Source: an uncultured Eubacterium sp. | GTDB taxonomy: Bacteria > Bacillota > Clostridia > Oscillospirales > Acutalibacteraceae | DNA: 64,000 nt | Direction: 5' to 3' | Assembly: GCA_934512155.1 (NCBI GenBank) | Contig: CAKSWS010000001.1 | Span: 1-64,000, forward strand | In this document: positions 51,866-60,500 of the stretch, piece by piece | Layout: each line of letters opens with the position of its first letter | Numbering within the stretch: the first letter of the stretch is position 1 | Position numbers and translations under genes: made by a program | Notes under the pieces: generated by a model | What the model was told of the DNA's origin: nothing | Seen by the model: only the letters and a program-made list of their open reading frames with translations | The model's database searches: none

Positions 51866-52830
51866 AAAACGGATATGTTGTAAAAGGATTTCAGGCAAAT
51901 GGTTTGGATTTGGAAAAAATTAATCGTTTTACCTGTAAAGAGTTAACTTTGGATGATGTTTATGTTTTTAAGGTTGATTTGTGTAATAACGATATAGACA
52001 GGGATTTTGAATGTTTTTCCCTTAATGCGTTGAATCAACTTGCAAAGCAATTTGTGGGCAAAACGGGTATTAAAAATCATTTTGCCTCTACAGAAAACCA
52101 AACGGCAAGAATTTATGAAACAAGCGTTGAAAAAATAAACGGCAGAAAAACGGCAACGGGTGATGATTTTTATGTTCTTCGTGCAAAGGCTTATATGGTC
52201 AGAACCGACGATAATAAAAATCTTATTAAAGAAATTGAAGCAGGTATAAAAAAGGAAGTTTCCGTTTCCTGCTCTGCGTCAAAAAATACTTGTTCCGTTT
52301 GTTCGCAAAATAAAAATGAAAAGCGTTGCAAGCACATAAACGGAAAAAAGTATAACGGCAAGCTTTGCTATTCCGTGCTTGATGATATTACAGACGCTTA
52401 TGAATTCAGCTTTGTGGCTGTTCCCGCTCAAAAAGAAGCAGGCGTGGTTAAATCTTTTACACAAAAGGGAGAGAATGAAAATTTGAACGATATTTTAAAA
52501 CAGTTTGATTTCAGTGAAGGCGAGGTAACGCTTTCTCAAAAAGACGCACAGGAAATTTCGGCATATATCAGCAATATGCAGGAAAATGCAAATTTAGGCG
52601 CAGAGTATAAAAATAGGCTTGTAAAGCAGCTTGTAAGTCTTTGCTCACGTGTTGTGCCTGAAATGGATTTAAAAATGTTTGAGGGCGTGGCAAATGTTAT
52701 GACTGTAAAAGAATTAACATCATTTAAAACAGCTTTTGAAAAAAACGTTGCTTCAGCCGGTAAACCGGTGCCACAGCTTGCAAAAGCAAAAGATAAAGAA
52801 AAAGAAAATTACAATGAATTCAGAATTTAG
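51862..52830 (+). CDS. Prohead protease/scaffold-like protein
   Basis: 322 residues with TTG start at 51862 (AAGGGAGG upstream). Residues 1-200 resemble a capsid maturation protease: candidate His in IKNHFAS and Ser in KKEVSVSCS, then DAYEFSFVAVPAQ. A Cys-rich insert (CSVCSQNKNEKRCKH) may bind zinc. The C-terminal third is helical and Lys/Glu-rich, as expected for a scaffold. A fused protease-scaffold at this position is common in Firmicute phages. Family assignment rests on order and these motifs. Confidence 0.65.
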   Translation: MKNGYVVKGFQANGLDLEKINRFTCKELTLDDVYVFKVDLCNNDIDRDFECFSLNALNQLAKQFVGKTGIKNHFASTENQTARIYETSVEKINGRKTATGDDFYVLRAKAYMVRTDDNKNLIKEIEAGIKKEVSVSCSASKNTCSVCSQNKNEKRCKHINGKKYNGKLCYSVLDDITDAYEFSFVAVPAQKEAGVVKSFTQKGENENLNDILKQFDFSEGEVTLSQKDAQEISAYISNMQENANLGAEYKNRLVKQLVSLCSRVVPEMDLKMFEGVANVMTVKELTSFKTAFEKNVASAGKPVPQLAKAKDKEKENYNEFRI

Positions 52831-52841
52831 GAGGATTTAAT

Positions 52842-53180
52842 ATGGTTTCATATAAAGGTTTTAATCAAGGTGTTTTAACTTTTAAAAGCAGCGGTGCAAA
52901 AACAGGTGCACCTGTAAGTATAGATATGAACGGCAACGTAGTTAATGCCATTAACGGCAATGAATTTGTGGGTATTTGTGTTGGAGTGCATGACGGTTAC
53001 GCCGCAGTTCAAATTTCCGGTTATGCTGAAATTAAATACAGCGGCAGTATTTCCGCAAGCGGTTACGTTGCTCTTGTTTCCGACGGTAAGAACGGAGTTA
53101 AATCAAGCACAACTAATATTGCAAGATACAAAATGATTAAAAACGACACTGAAAACAGTGTTGTGGGATTTATTCTTTAA
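52842..53180 (+). CDS. Capsid decoration-like protein
   Basis: 112 residues, beta-rich, Gly/Ser-rich, between protease and major capsid genes, the place of head decoration proteins (DUF2190-like). GAPVSIDMNGNVVNA and SGSISASGYVALVSDG give the typical short-strand pattern. AGGAGG precedes the ATG. Confidence 0.65.
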   Translation: MVSYKGFNQGVLTFKSSGAKTGAPVSIDMNGNVVNAINGNEFVGICVGVHDGYAAVQISGYAEIKYSGSISASGYVALVSDGKNGVKSSTTNIARYKMIKNDTENSVVGFIL

Positions 53181-53198
53181 ACAGGAGGTTACAGCATT

Positions 53199-54194
53199 AT
53201 GGCATTTGATAATATTAAATTAGAAAAAGGACTTTACACAGGCTCAAAAGGGTTTACTGCTTCTTTGGAGGAGTTAGACCCCTCTGTAAATTACGCAGGC
53301 ACTGAGCTTGAAGGACTTGACGCTTATCAGCGTCAGCTTAAAAGATTTAACATTAAGGTTTCCGGTAATAATTCCGACATTGTTGCAAAGTTTTTCCAAA
53401 CAAGCGATTCTGCGGCACTTTTTCCGGAATATGTTTCCCGTGCTGTAGCACAGGGTTTGGAACAGGTAAATGATGTGGACAGGCTTGTTGCCACCACAAC
53501 AAATATTGATTCTTACGATTATCGTTCTGTTGAAAGTGTTCCACAGGATGATGATAAAACATTGGCAATTGTAAACGAAGGTGCATTTATTCCCGAAACA
53601 GTTATAAGAACAAAGGAAAACCTTACAACGCTTCATAAAAGGGGCAGAATGTTAACCGCATCTTATGAGGCTGTTAAATATCAAAAACTTGATTTATTTA
53701 CGGTTACTTTAAGGCAAATCGGTGCATACATTGCAAAATCACAAATGAGTGATTTGGTTCAGGTTCTTTCAACTTCCGACGCAAAGGTAATTCAAAGTGA
53801 AAACACTGCTTTAAATTATGCCGATTTGCTTCAGCTTTGGTCTGAATTTGCACCGTATAAATTAACACGAATTATGGCAAATCCGAAAGAAGTTGCAAAA
53901 ATGCTTAATATGAGTGAATTTAAGGATTCAAATGCAGGTCTTAATTTTCACGGTACGGGCAGCATGATAACTCCTTTTGGGGCAGAGGTTATTGCAACAG
54001 GCGATATTTCGGAAAATGCAGTTGTTTCGTTAGATTCAAGTGCGGCTGTTGAAAAGGTTCAGCTTGGTGGAATCGTTACGGAATACGATAAACTTATTGA
54101 CCGCCAGCTTGAGCGTGCAACAATTACGGCAACGGCAGGATTTTCTGTTATTTCCACAGATGCAATTAAGATTCTTGCCGCCGCAAATGAATAA
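53199..54194 (+). CDS. Phage major capsid protein (HK97 fold)
   Basis: 331 residues. FPEYVSRAVAQGLE and the E-loop/spine region around GAFIPETVIRTKENLTTLHK and MLTASYEAVKYQ are typical of Firmicute major capsid proteins, and the C-terminal axial domain contains FGAEVIATGD and AVVSLDSSAAVE. It would build the capsid shell. Ribosome binding site AGGAGG. Comparable in size to intact phage capsids, with no frameshift. Confidence 0.85.
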   Translation: MAFDNIKLEKGLYTGSKGFTASLEELDPSVNYAGTELEGLDAYQRQLKRFNIKVSGNNSDIVAKFFQTSDSAALFPEYVSRAVAQGLEQVNDVDRLVATTTNIDSYDYRSVESVPQDDDKTLAIVNEGAFIPETVIRTKENLTTLHKRGRMLTASYEAVKYQKLDLFTVTLRQIGAYIAKSQMSDLVQVLSTSDAKVIQSENTALNYADLLQLWSEFAPYKLTRIMANPKEVAKMLNMSEFKDSNAGLNFHGTGSMITPFGAEVIATGDISENAVVSLDSSAAVEKVQLGGIVTEYDKLIDRQLERATITATAGFSVISTDAIKILAAANE

Positions 54195-54221
54195 TTTAAA
54201 GTTTGAAAGGGGGCAATGCCG

Positions 54222-54578
54222 TTGAATATTGAGCGTGTTAAAGATTATGTGGCGGCAATGGGCGATTTTGAAGCACAGGATGTTGAAAAATTTGATTTTA
54301 TCATAACTGCATCCGCATCTGCTGTGGAAAATATGCTGACTGATAAAGATAAAATCAACGATGAACGGGTTTTACAACTTATTGCCGCTAAGGCGTATTA
54401 TAAAATTTGTTGTTTAAACAGTGCCAAAAATGATTTGGTTCAGTTTTCAGCCGGCGATGTTTCTTACAAGGAAAAAGAAAACGGTGCAGTTGCCGCTGCA
54501 GGCGAAATTTTGCAGTCTGCTTTAAAGGATTGCGGCGGATTAATTTTAAACGACGGCTTTGCCTTTTTGGGAGTTTAG
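54222..54578 (+). CDS. Head-tail connector-like protein
   Basis: 118 residues from TTG 54222, eight bases after AAAGGGGG; ATG 54216 is closer to that site but possible. Helical with YYKICCLNSAKNDLVQF in the middle. Position after the capsid gene and size fit a gp6/gp15-like connector. Stop codon abuts the GTG of the next gene. Confidence 0.6.
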   Translation: MNIERVKDYVAAMGDFEAQDVEKFDFIITASASAVENMLTDKDKINDERVLQLIAAKAYYKICCLNSAKNDLVQFSAGDVSYKEKENGAVAAAGEILQSALKDCGGLILNDGFAFLGV

Positions 54579-54929
54579 GTGAATAAGCAATATAAAATTA
54601 AAAGCGGTTTAAAACGTGTCGGCAGGGTGGTTCGCCTTGCCGACGGCGACTGGATTTCAATGCCGTTTTATGCCGTAATTGTTCATAAATATAAAAAGAA
54701 TAAAACAAATTTTGAAAGCGAGTTAACAGAAATAGGTTATGTTACAAAAGATTATTATACTTATATAGGACCGTTTGACCATGATATTACGGTGCTTTCT
54801 CAAAACGGAGTTGTTTTGGCAGACGGAGAAAAATTTGTTTTTATGAAAAAAGAAAAGGTTGAATGTGAAAACAGCACTCTCTTTTATTGCGGAATTTTAA
54901 AGCGTGTTACGGAGGATACAAATGATTGA
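54579..54929 (+). CDS. Head completion/stopper-like phage protein
   Basis: 116 residues with GTG start immediately after the stop of the connector gene. Beta-rich (DITVLSQNGVVLADGEKF), like head-closure proteins at this position. Family not recognised by motif; call by order. Confidence 0.5.
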   Translation: MNKQYKIKSGLKRVGRVVRLADGDWISMPFYAVIVHKYKKNKTNFESELTEIGYVTKDYYTYIGPFDHDITVLSQNGVVLADGEKFVFMKKEKVECENSTLFYCGILKRVTEDTND

Positions 54930-55338
54930 TGTTGAAAGTGTGATTTCCTGTTTTATAAAGGTAATTAAAAGCAACAGTTATTTTGATGATATTAAGGTAA
55001 TTCCGTCTTACAGTGCAGTTGTTAAGCCCACGTTTATGAAAAAACCTGTTGTGGCAATAAGCATTGGCAACGGTGATGTGAAAAAATATGCTGTTGGTGA
55101 AGAAAATCAATCCGGCAATTTAACTGTTTACGCCGCCGTTTATGTTCCTTTTGAGTTAGGCGGGCAAACAGGTGCCGAGGTTGCAAAGCATTTATGCGTT
55201 GCCGCTTCTTCTTTTCCGGGCGTTGTGGGTGTAAGTGTAAACAAGCCTTATGTTAATTCGGCAACAAACTGTGTTGTTACAAAAGCAGGCTTTACTTTAA
55301 GTGATGAGTTTGATTTCGGAGGCGATTATGATGAATGA
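54922..55338 (+). CDS. Tail-terminator/neck-like phage protein
   Basis: 138 residues from ATG 54922 behind CGGAGG. IKVIPSYSAVVKPTFMKKPVVAIS and GGQTGAEVAKHL are in the style of minor structural neck proteins (gp10/tail-terminator fold). In a normal myophage the sheath and tube genes would follow; here they do not. Confidence 0.5.
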   Translation: MIDVESVISCFIKVIKSNSYFDDIKVIPSYSAVVKPTFMKKPVVAISIGNGDVKKYAVGEENQSGNLTVYAAVYVPFELGGQTGAEVAKHLCVAASSFPGVVGVSVNKPYVNSATNCVVTKAGFTLSDEFDFGGDYDE

Positions 55339-55441
55339 TTTTGAAGAATATGAAAATGTTTTAAGTATTTCCGAATATTTGCGCCTTGATTCAAAAAGGT
55401 ATGACGGCAATGTAAATCGTGGTGATTATTATGACGAATAA
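55331..55441 (+). CDS. 36-codon ORF at the place of the missing tail shaft genes
   Basis: ATG 55331 (or 55328) has CGGAGG five to eight bases upstream and overlaps the previous gene; it ends at TAA 55439-55441 and overlaps the LysM gene start at 55431. The peptide is acidic and Tyr-rich (MNDFEEYENV... RGDYYDE). Overlaps on both sides and a good binding site suggest translation. It occupies the interval where PBSX has sheath, tube, chaperone and tape-measure genes. Confidence 0.55.
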   Translation: MNDFEEYENVLSISEYLRLDSKRYDGNVNRGDYYDE

Positions 55442-55943
55442 AATGCAATTTAAAAATTTTATTTTCAGCACAAATCCGACAACCGTTAAAATTAAGCATA
55501 ACAGGGAAATAATTAAAAAGGCTTATACAAACGGATTATCGTTTTGCGCAAACGGCAGCGTTTTGCCCTGCGAAATTTCAGGTTCGGGTTATTTTTACGG
55601 TGCCGGCGGTAAAAAAAGCGTTGCGTTTTTAGAAGCTCTTCAAAAAAAGCAAAGTTCAGGAAGGCTTTATTTGCCTTGCGGCAACACTTTTAACGCATAT
55701 TTAAAAGAATTTACCGTTGCTTTTGAAAGTGATAAAAACAGATACGGCTACACTTTTTTGTTTGTTGAAAATATCAGTGAAAAGCGTGGCAAATATGACA
55801 CCCGTTACACTGTTGCTGCAAACGGTGAAAATCTTTTTCAAATTGCCCAAAGAAGCAACACAACAGTTGAAAATCTTATGGCGCTTAATGATTTTAAAAA
55901 TCCGTTTGCGGTTAAATTCGGCGACAGGGTGGTGCTTAAATGA
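55431..55943 (+). CDS. LysM-domain baseplate protein (XkdP-like)
   Basis: 170 residues from ATG 55431. The N-terminal part (about 1-118) resembles the gp53/XkdP-type tail protein domain; the C-terminal 48 residues form one LysM motif (YTVAANGENLFQIAQRSN, MALNDFKNPFAVKFGDRVVL). In PBSX-like tails this protein connects tube and baseplate hub and binds peptidoglycan. Overlaps the hub gene by 4 bases. Confidence 0.78.
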   Translation: MTNKMQFKNFIFSTNPTTVKIKHNREIIKKAYTNGLSFCANGSVLPCEISGSGYFYGAGGKKSVAFLEALQKKQSSGRLYLPCGNTFNAYLKEFTVAFESDKNRYGYTFLFVENISEKRGKYDTRYTVAANGENLFQIAQRSNTTVENLMALNDFKNPFAVKFGDRVVLK

Positions 55944-56893
55944 TTTTTGTTTTATGTGATATTTCAGGTAAAGAGTATAAAATCACAAGTCCCGAATCTT
56001 ATGAAATTGTTTTTCAGGCAAATGCCGCTTGTGCAGGCTTGCGCCTTTATTTTAGCCTTGAAAAAATGCCGGGTGAATTTTATTGTGTTAATGTGTTTGA
56101 TGAAGAAGAGCACTTGTTTAACGGCTTTTGCGATTTGCAAAAGGTAACTGTTGCAAACAATTTGTTTGAATGTTTTGTTTATGCACGCAGCAGTGCCTGC
56201 CTTTTGGTGGATAATGAGGCATTGCCTTTTGAATATAAAAACCCCACCGCCGCACAGCTTGCTTTTACAAATGCAGTGCAGTACGGCTTTAAATGGGATT
56301 TGCCGAATGTTTATGCACAAAGTAATTACATTGTTCCTAAAGGCACAAGCAGGTTCGGTGCACTTAATAATTTTGTTTTTGCCGTTTACGGCATGCCTGT
56401 TTATGCAGACAGTGAAAATGTTTTGCGTGTTTATGAAAAATCACCTCAGGTTAAAACAATAAGTAAAAACAGCGTTACTTCTTTTGTTTACACTACAGAC
56501 AGAAGCGGTGTTATAAGTTGTGTGGATTACAAGGCAAAATCCGAAAGCGGGTATATATACCATTGCAAAAGTAAATTTGCCGAAAAAAATAATGTTTTGC
56601 GCAGCTGCACTCTTAATTTAACAGGATTGCCGGATTGGCAAAGGGAAACGGCTGTGAAAAATAAAATAGTTAATTCCTTGAGCGGTTATTACAGCTTAAA
56701 CATAAAAATAAGCGGCAATTCAAATTTAAAATTGTTTGATTGTGTGGATTGCACAAACTTTGGGATTGACGGCGTTTTTACGGTTTGGGAAATTATATAC
56801 TCAAATAAAAACGGAAAAGCCCAAACATCACTTGTTCTTAATAAAAAACTTGATGGGGAGTTGGTAAATTATGTGGCTAAGCAAGCAAATTAA
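55940..56893 (+). CDS. Baseplate hub protein (XkdQ/gpD-like)
   Basis: 317 residues. Matches the late-control-D/XkdQ hub plan: an N-terminal barrel, a middle FGALNNFVFAVYGMPVYADSEN segment, and a C-terminal part with LFDCVDCTNFGIDGVFTVWEI. The hub trimer joins tail tube to spike. Overlaps the spike gene by 23 bases. Confidence 0.75.
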   Translation: MIFVLCDISGKEYKITSPESYEIVFQANAACAGLRLYFSLEKMPGEFYCVNVFDEEEHLFNGFCDLQKVTVANNLFECFVYARSSACLLVDNEALPFEYKNPTAAQLAFTNAVQYGFKWDLPNVYAQSNYIVPKGTSRFGALNNFVFAVYGMPVYADSENVLRVYEKSPQVKTISKNSVTSFVYTTDRSGVISCVDYKAKSESGYIYHCKSKFAEKNNVLRSCTLNLTGLPDWQRETAVKNKIVNSLSGYYSLNIKISGNSNLKLFDCVDCTNFGIDGVFTVWEIIYSNKNGKAQTSLVLNKKLDGELVNYVAKQAN

Positions 56894-57248
56894 CACTCAA
56901 ATAAAGGATACTGCCGCACAGTCCGCCGTTGTTATATCCGGTGGCAACAATGCAGAGGCGGCTTCAAATTTTAATGTTAAAGGGTTTGAAAGTTATGCAC
57001 CGTTCGGATATATTTACTCTGCTCCTCCGGGTGCACAAATTCTTTTGATAGACGGCGAAAACGGCCCTGTTAATGTTGGGGTTAAGGCAGAATCGGGAAG
57101 CAAAATTCAATGCGGCGAAATAATTATTCGTTCCCTTGGCGGCGCCGAAATTTATTTGAAAAATAACGGCAGTGTTGTTATTAACGGCGGTTTTGTAATA
57201 AATGGCGACGGCTCGGTAACTGATGGAAAAGGAAGTGCGGTGGTTTAA
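56871..57248 (+). CDS. Baseplate spike (gpV/gp45-like)
   Basis: 125 residues. A small OB-like start (GYIYSAPPGAQILLIDGENG) and a glycine-rich beta-helix tip with GEIIIRSLGGAEIYLKNNGS and VVINGG repeats: the membrane-piercing spike of contractile systems. Overlaps both neighbours (23 and 1 bases). Confidence 0.75.
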   Translation: MWLSKQINTQIKDTAAQSAVVISGGNNAEAASNFNVKGFESYAPFGYIYSAPPGAQILLIDGENGPVNVGVKAESGSKIQCGEIIIRSLGGAEIYLKNNGSVVINGGFVINGDGSVTDGKGSAVV

Positions 57249-57520
57249 TGATTGAAAATGAATATGAAAGCGCCTTGGCTGATTTTAAAACGGCATTAAA
57301 AGCCAAATTAAAGCAATTTTATCCTGTTTTCGGTTACGGTACGGAATTTTACCGGGGTAAAAGTAACGACTTTTTCCTTGCTTGCGGTAAAAAAGCGGCT
57401 GAATGTATAAACGGTTTGTTTGTTCTTGATGCCGAATCGGCAGAAAAGGGCATTTTGTTTAATGTAATAATTAATGAAGAAGAAAGGCAGGTGTTTGTTG
57501 AATTTGAGTATAACTGTTGA
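57248..57520 (+). CDS. Baseplate wedge-position protein (gp25/XkdS slot)
   Basis: 90 residues between spike and baseplate J. It lacks a clear gp25 signature; the C-terminal half (AAECINGLFVLDAESAEKG, ILFNVIINEEERQVFVEF) has a comparable helix-strand order. Call mostly by gene order. Confidence 0.5.
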   Translation: MIENEYESALADFKTALKAKLKQFYPVFGYGTEFYRGKSNDFFLACGKKAAECINGLFVLDAESAEKGILFNVIINEEERQVFVEFEYNC

Positions 57521-58574
57521 AGAAATAACACAAAGAATGAAAAAAGCATATTTTGAAAAAACAAGTAAAGAGGTTGTACCGTTTAGTGATTTTGATGTGC
57601 GTTTGGCGGCTGTAGCAGATGAGATTTATTCTGCATTTGCTTATGGCGAGTACATATTTAAACAGGCATTTGCACAAACGGCAACCGGCGAATATCTGGA
57701 CAAGCATGCATTGCTTCGTGGCATTGAACGAAAAAAAGCTTGTCCGTCTGCCGGCAAATTAAAATTTTTTGTTTCACAGGCTGTTGAAAATGATGTGTCT
57801 GTTCCGTTAGGCACGGTTTGCTCTGTTTTGTCAAAGCCGTATATTCAGTTTGTAACAACAGCCGAGGCGGTGATAAAGGCGGGGGATTTGTTTTGCGTTG
57901 CAAATGCCGTTTCGATAGATTCGGGCAGCAGGTTTAACACATTGGCAAATGAGGTAAATGTTATTGTTAATCCGCCTGAATATGTGCAGGGTGTTGTTAA
58001 CGAAGTGCCTTTTTCAGGGGGCAGTGATGATGAAACGGATGAAAGTTTGCGCCGGCGTGTTTTAAATTCCTATATTAACGAAAATAACGGCGTAAATATA
58101 GATTCTATGGAAAATGCGGTTTTAAAATTCGGCGGCGTTTTAGATGTTAATATTTACCCTTCCGAGCCTGATGTAACAAATGTTTGCGTTAAAACAAAAA
58201 GCAATGAATTAAGTACGGAATTAACGGAAAACATAAAAAATTCCCTTGGTTTTATTACTTTGTGCGGCGGTAATGTGAATGTTGGTTTAGCTGAGTTTAA
58301 AAGTTTTGACGTTTATGCAGACATTACTGTTTATTCCGGTTGTGATTTTGAACGTGTTAGGGTACAGGCAGAGGAAAAAATAAAAAATTACTGCGGCAAA
58401 GAAAAAATAGGCAGTGAAATTAACGCTTCGGCGGTGGCTCGTTTTATAGGTAATGATGATGATATTGTTGATGCGTCCGTTACCCTTTCTCCGTCTGCGG
58501 CAGGCACTGTTGTTTGTAATAAAAATCAATTTTTAAGACTTGGCAATGTGAGGGTTACGGTTCATGAGCAGTGA
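57498..58574 (+). CDS. Baseplate J-like protein
   Basis: 358 residues from TTG 57498 (AGGCAGGTG just upstream); an ATG at 57474 without a binding site is rejected. Signature of gpJ/XkdT: TATGEYLDKHALLRGIERK near residue 60, PFSGGSDDETDESLRRRV in the middle, and GVLDVNIYPSEPDVTNVCVK. Forms the outer baseplate wedge. Overlaps the next gene by 11 bases. Confidence 0.85.
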   Translation: MNLSITVEEITQRMKKAYFEKTSKEVVPFSDFDVRLAAVADEIYSAFAYGEYIFKQAFAQTATGEYLDKHALLRGIERKKACPSAGKLKFFVSQAVENDVSVPLGTVCSVLSKPYIQFVTTAEAVIKAGDLFCVANAVSIDSGSRFNTLANEVNVIVNPPEYVQGVVNEVPFSGGSDDETDESLRRRVLNSYINENNGVNIDSMENAVLKFGGVLDVNIYPSEPDVTNVCVKTKSNELSTELTENIKNSLGFITLCGGNVNVGLAEFKSFDVYADITVYSGCDFERVRVQAEEKIKNYCGKEKIGSEINASAVARFIGNDDDIVDASVTLSPSAAGTVVCNKNQFLRLGNVRVTVHEQ

Positions 58575-59133
58575 AATTTATAACAGGATTTACAATCTTT
58601 TTGCAACTCTTGGTTTTAATATGACGGAAAACGATGTAAATTGCGGCGAGGCGGCAGCTTATTCGGCAGCTCTTGATTTGATTACAGAAAAATTTGATGA
58701 TTTGTTTTCCGAGCTTTTTATTCAAACCGCAAGCGGCAAAGGACTTGAAAAATATTTAAGCTTGGCAGGATTGAAGAAAGATAAAGATGTGGGCGAATTA
58801 CGAAAAAAAGTTATTAACCGCTTTTCCAAAACAAGTTCGTTACTTTCTTTAAATGAATTTGAGGGGGAAATGGCAAAATGTTTCGGTGATGAGTTTTACG
58901 GCGTAAGCGGATTTTCCGTTTATTTTTTATTTGGGTTAGATTCAAATTATGCGTCTTTTAAAAATGCAAATGATTTTGTTAAAAAGTATGTTCCCGGTTG
59001 TTGCTTTGTTAGTTTCGGCGGCAACGGAATGAGCTTTGATGATTTGGATGACTTGAATTTTTCTTGGTATGAAACAGACGGTTTTGATTTTTCTTTTTCC
59101 GCTCTTGAAACAATAGATTTAAATAAAAATTAA
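58564..59133 (+). CDS. Tail protein I-like (DUF2313/XkdU)
   Basis: 189 residues; helical N-terminus with FDDLFSELFIQTASGKGLEK, then LKKDKDVGELRKKVINRF, the pattern of YmfQ/XkdU proteins that dock the fibre to the baseplate. Confidence 0.75.
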   Translation: MSSEIYNRIYNLFATLGFNMTENDVNCGEAAAYSAALDLITEKFDDLFSELFIQTASGKGLEKYLSLAGLKKDKDVGELRKKVINRFSKTSSLLSLNEFEGEMAKCFGDEFYGVSGFSVYFLFGLDSNYASFKNANDFVKKYVPGCCFVSFGGNGMSFDDLDDLNFSWYETDGFDFSFSALETIDLNKN

Positions 59134-59173
59134 TTGCAAATAAAATGCCCGATGTTCGGGAGAAAGGATATAT

Positions 59174-59650
59174 ATGAGTTCTACTAATAAAAGCGAATAT
59201 TTGGGGCTTAATATGTGGGCAGGCACGGATGTACCCAAAAGGGCTGATTTTAACAGCGATAATTTAATTGTTGATAATGCTTTTAAAAATCATGAAAGTA
59301 ATGATATAATGCATATTAGTCAAACAGAGCGCAATACTTGGAATATGCCTTATTATGCAAATGTTTATTACGGCAACGGTGCGTCAAGCCGTCAAATTGA
59401 AACAAATTGCCCGTTTGAGCCTGCGTTCGGTATAATTTTTGCAAATGCTGCGCCTGTTCGTGTAACTTATTTTGACAGTAAGTTAAGCTATAACTATATG
59501 GCTTTTGTTGCAAAAAGGGCAAACAGCTCGGGTGCTTCTTTGTCAGGCACAACGCTAACCGTTAAGCAGTCAACATCTCCTGTTAAAGAAAAGGAGGTTG
59601 CTTGCCTTAACGCTACAGCCACAACATATTATTACATTCTTTTCAGGTGA
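59174..59650 (+). CDS. Tail fibre-like protein, short
   Basis: 158 residues. The N-terminal block SEYLGLNMWAGTDVPKRADF and NDIMHISQTERNTWN is the conserved attachment part of Firmicute fibre proteins; the rest is a short beta-rich head domain. No chaperone or second fibre gene follows; a terminator comes eight bases later. GAGAAAGGA upstream. Confidence 0.7.
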   Translation: MSSTNKSEYLGLNMWAGTDVPKRADFNSDNLIVDNAFKNHESNDIMHISQTERNTWNMPYYANVYYGNGASSRQIETNCPFEPAFGIIFANAAPVRVTYFDSKLSYNYMAFVAKRANSSGASLSGTTLTVKQSTSPVKEKEVACLNATATTYYYILFR

Positions 59651-59656
59651 ATTTAT

Positions 59657-59686
59657 ACGGCGAGGGGTTGCCCTTGCCGTTTTTTT
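59657..59686 (+). terminator. Terminator of the phage-like cluster
   Basis: ACGGCGAGGG and CCCTTGCCGT arms then seven T, just before coaX. Confidence 0.85.
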
Positions 59687-59726
59687 ATAATATAATACAG
59701 TATAATTATTTTGCGGAGGTATTGTT

Positions 59727-60500
59727 ATGATTCTTGCGGTAGATGTGGGAAATACAAGTATTGTTTTAGGTGTTTTAAACGGTGAGGAAAAAGTTTGCAC
59801 CGGCAGACTTTCCACAAATGTGTATGAAACGGAAATTGAATATTCTTTAAAACTTAAAACTTTTTTAGAATTGAATAACGCCACAGATATTGAGGGTGCA
59901 ATTATTTCAAGTGTTGTGCCTGCTCTTGTAAGAACGCTTAAAAAAAGCATAAAACTTGTGTGCGGCGTTGATTCCTTGGTTGTGGGACCGGGAATAAAAA
60001 CAGGCCTTAATATTAAACTTGATAATCCTGCCGAAGCAGGTGCCGATATTGTTGTGGGCGATGTGGCTGTTATAAACAAATATCCTTTGCCGGCAATTAT
60101 TTTTGATTTCGGCACGGCAACAACCGCTTCCGTTATTGATAAAAACGGTGCTCATTTGGGCGGTGCTATTATGTGCGGCGTTAAAACAGGAATTAACTCC
60201 CTTGCCAGCGGCACGGCACAGTTGCCTCAAATAGATATTTCTGCTCCGTCAAAAATAATCGGCACAAACACGGTTGACGCCATGCGTTGCGGCTCTGTTG
60301 TGGGCACTGCGGCAATGCTTGAGGGCATGGTGGCACGTTATGAAAAGGAACTTGGTGAAAAGGCAACTGTTGTAATTACAGGCGGATTAGGTAAAGCAGT
60401 TGCCAATGCAGCAAATATTGACGTTATTGTTGATGAGGATTTGCTTATTGACGGTTTAAGAATAATTTATGAAAAAAACAAAGGCGGTATTGAAAAATAA
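59727..60500 (+). CDS. coaX: Type III pantothenate kinase
   Basis: Phosphorylates pantothenate, the first step of CoA synthesis. 257 residues of the ASKHA fold: phosphate-1 loop DVGNTSIVLG at 4-13, PAEAGADIVVGD, DFGTATT (phosphate-2) and VVITGGLG. Start behind GCGGAGG. Its last base is the first base of the next gene, so the pair is coupled. Confidence 0.93.
   Translation: MILAVDVGNTSIVLGVLNGEEKVCTGRLSTNVYETEIEYSLKLKTFLELNNATDIEGAIISSVVPALVRTLKKSIKLVCGVDSLVVGPGIKTGLNIKLDNPAEAGADIVVGDVAVINKYPLPAIIFDFGTATTASVIDKNGAHLGGAIMCGVKTGINSLASGTAQLPQIDISAPSKIIGTNTVDAMRCGSVVGTAAMLEGMVARYEKELGEKATVVITGGLGKAVANAANIDVIVDEDLLIDGLRIIYEKNKGGIEK

Noticed and set aside
49152-59650. Complete prophage or R-type tailocin
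   Set aside because: No integrase, repressor, replication or lysis genes for a prophage; tailocins lack capsid and terminase but have sheath and tube, the opposite of what is seen.
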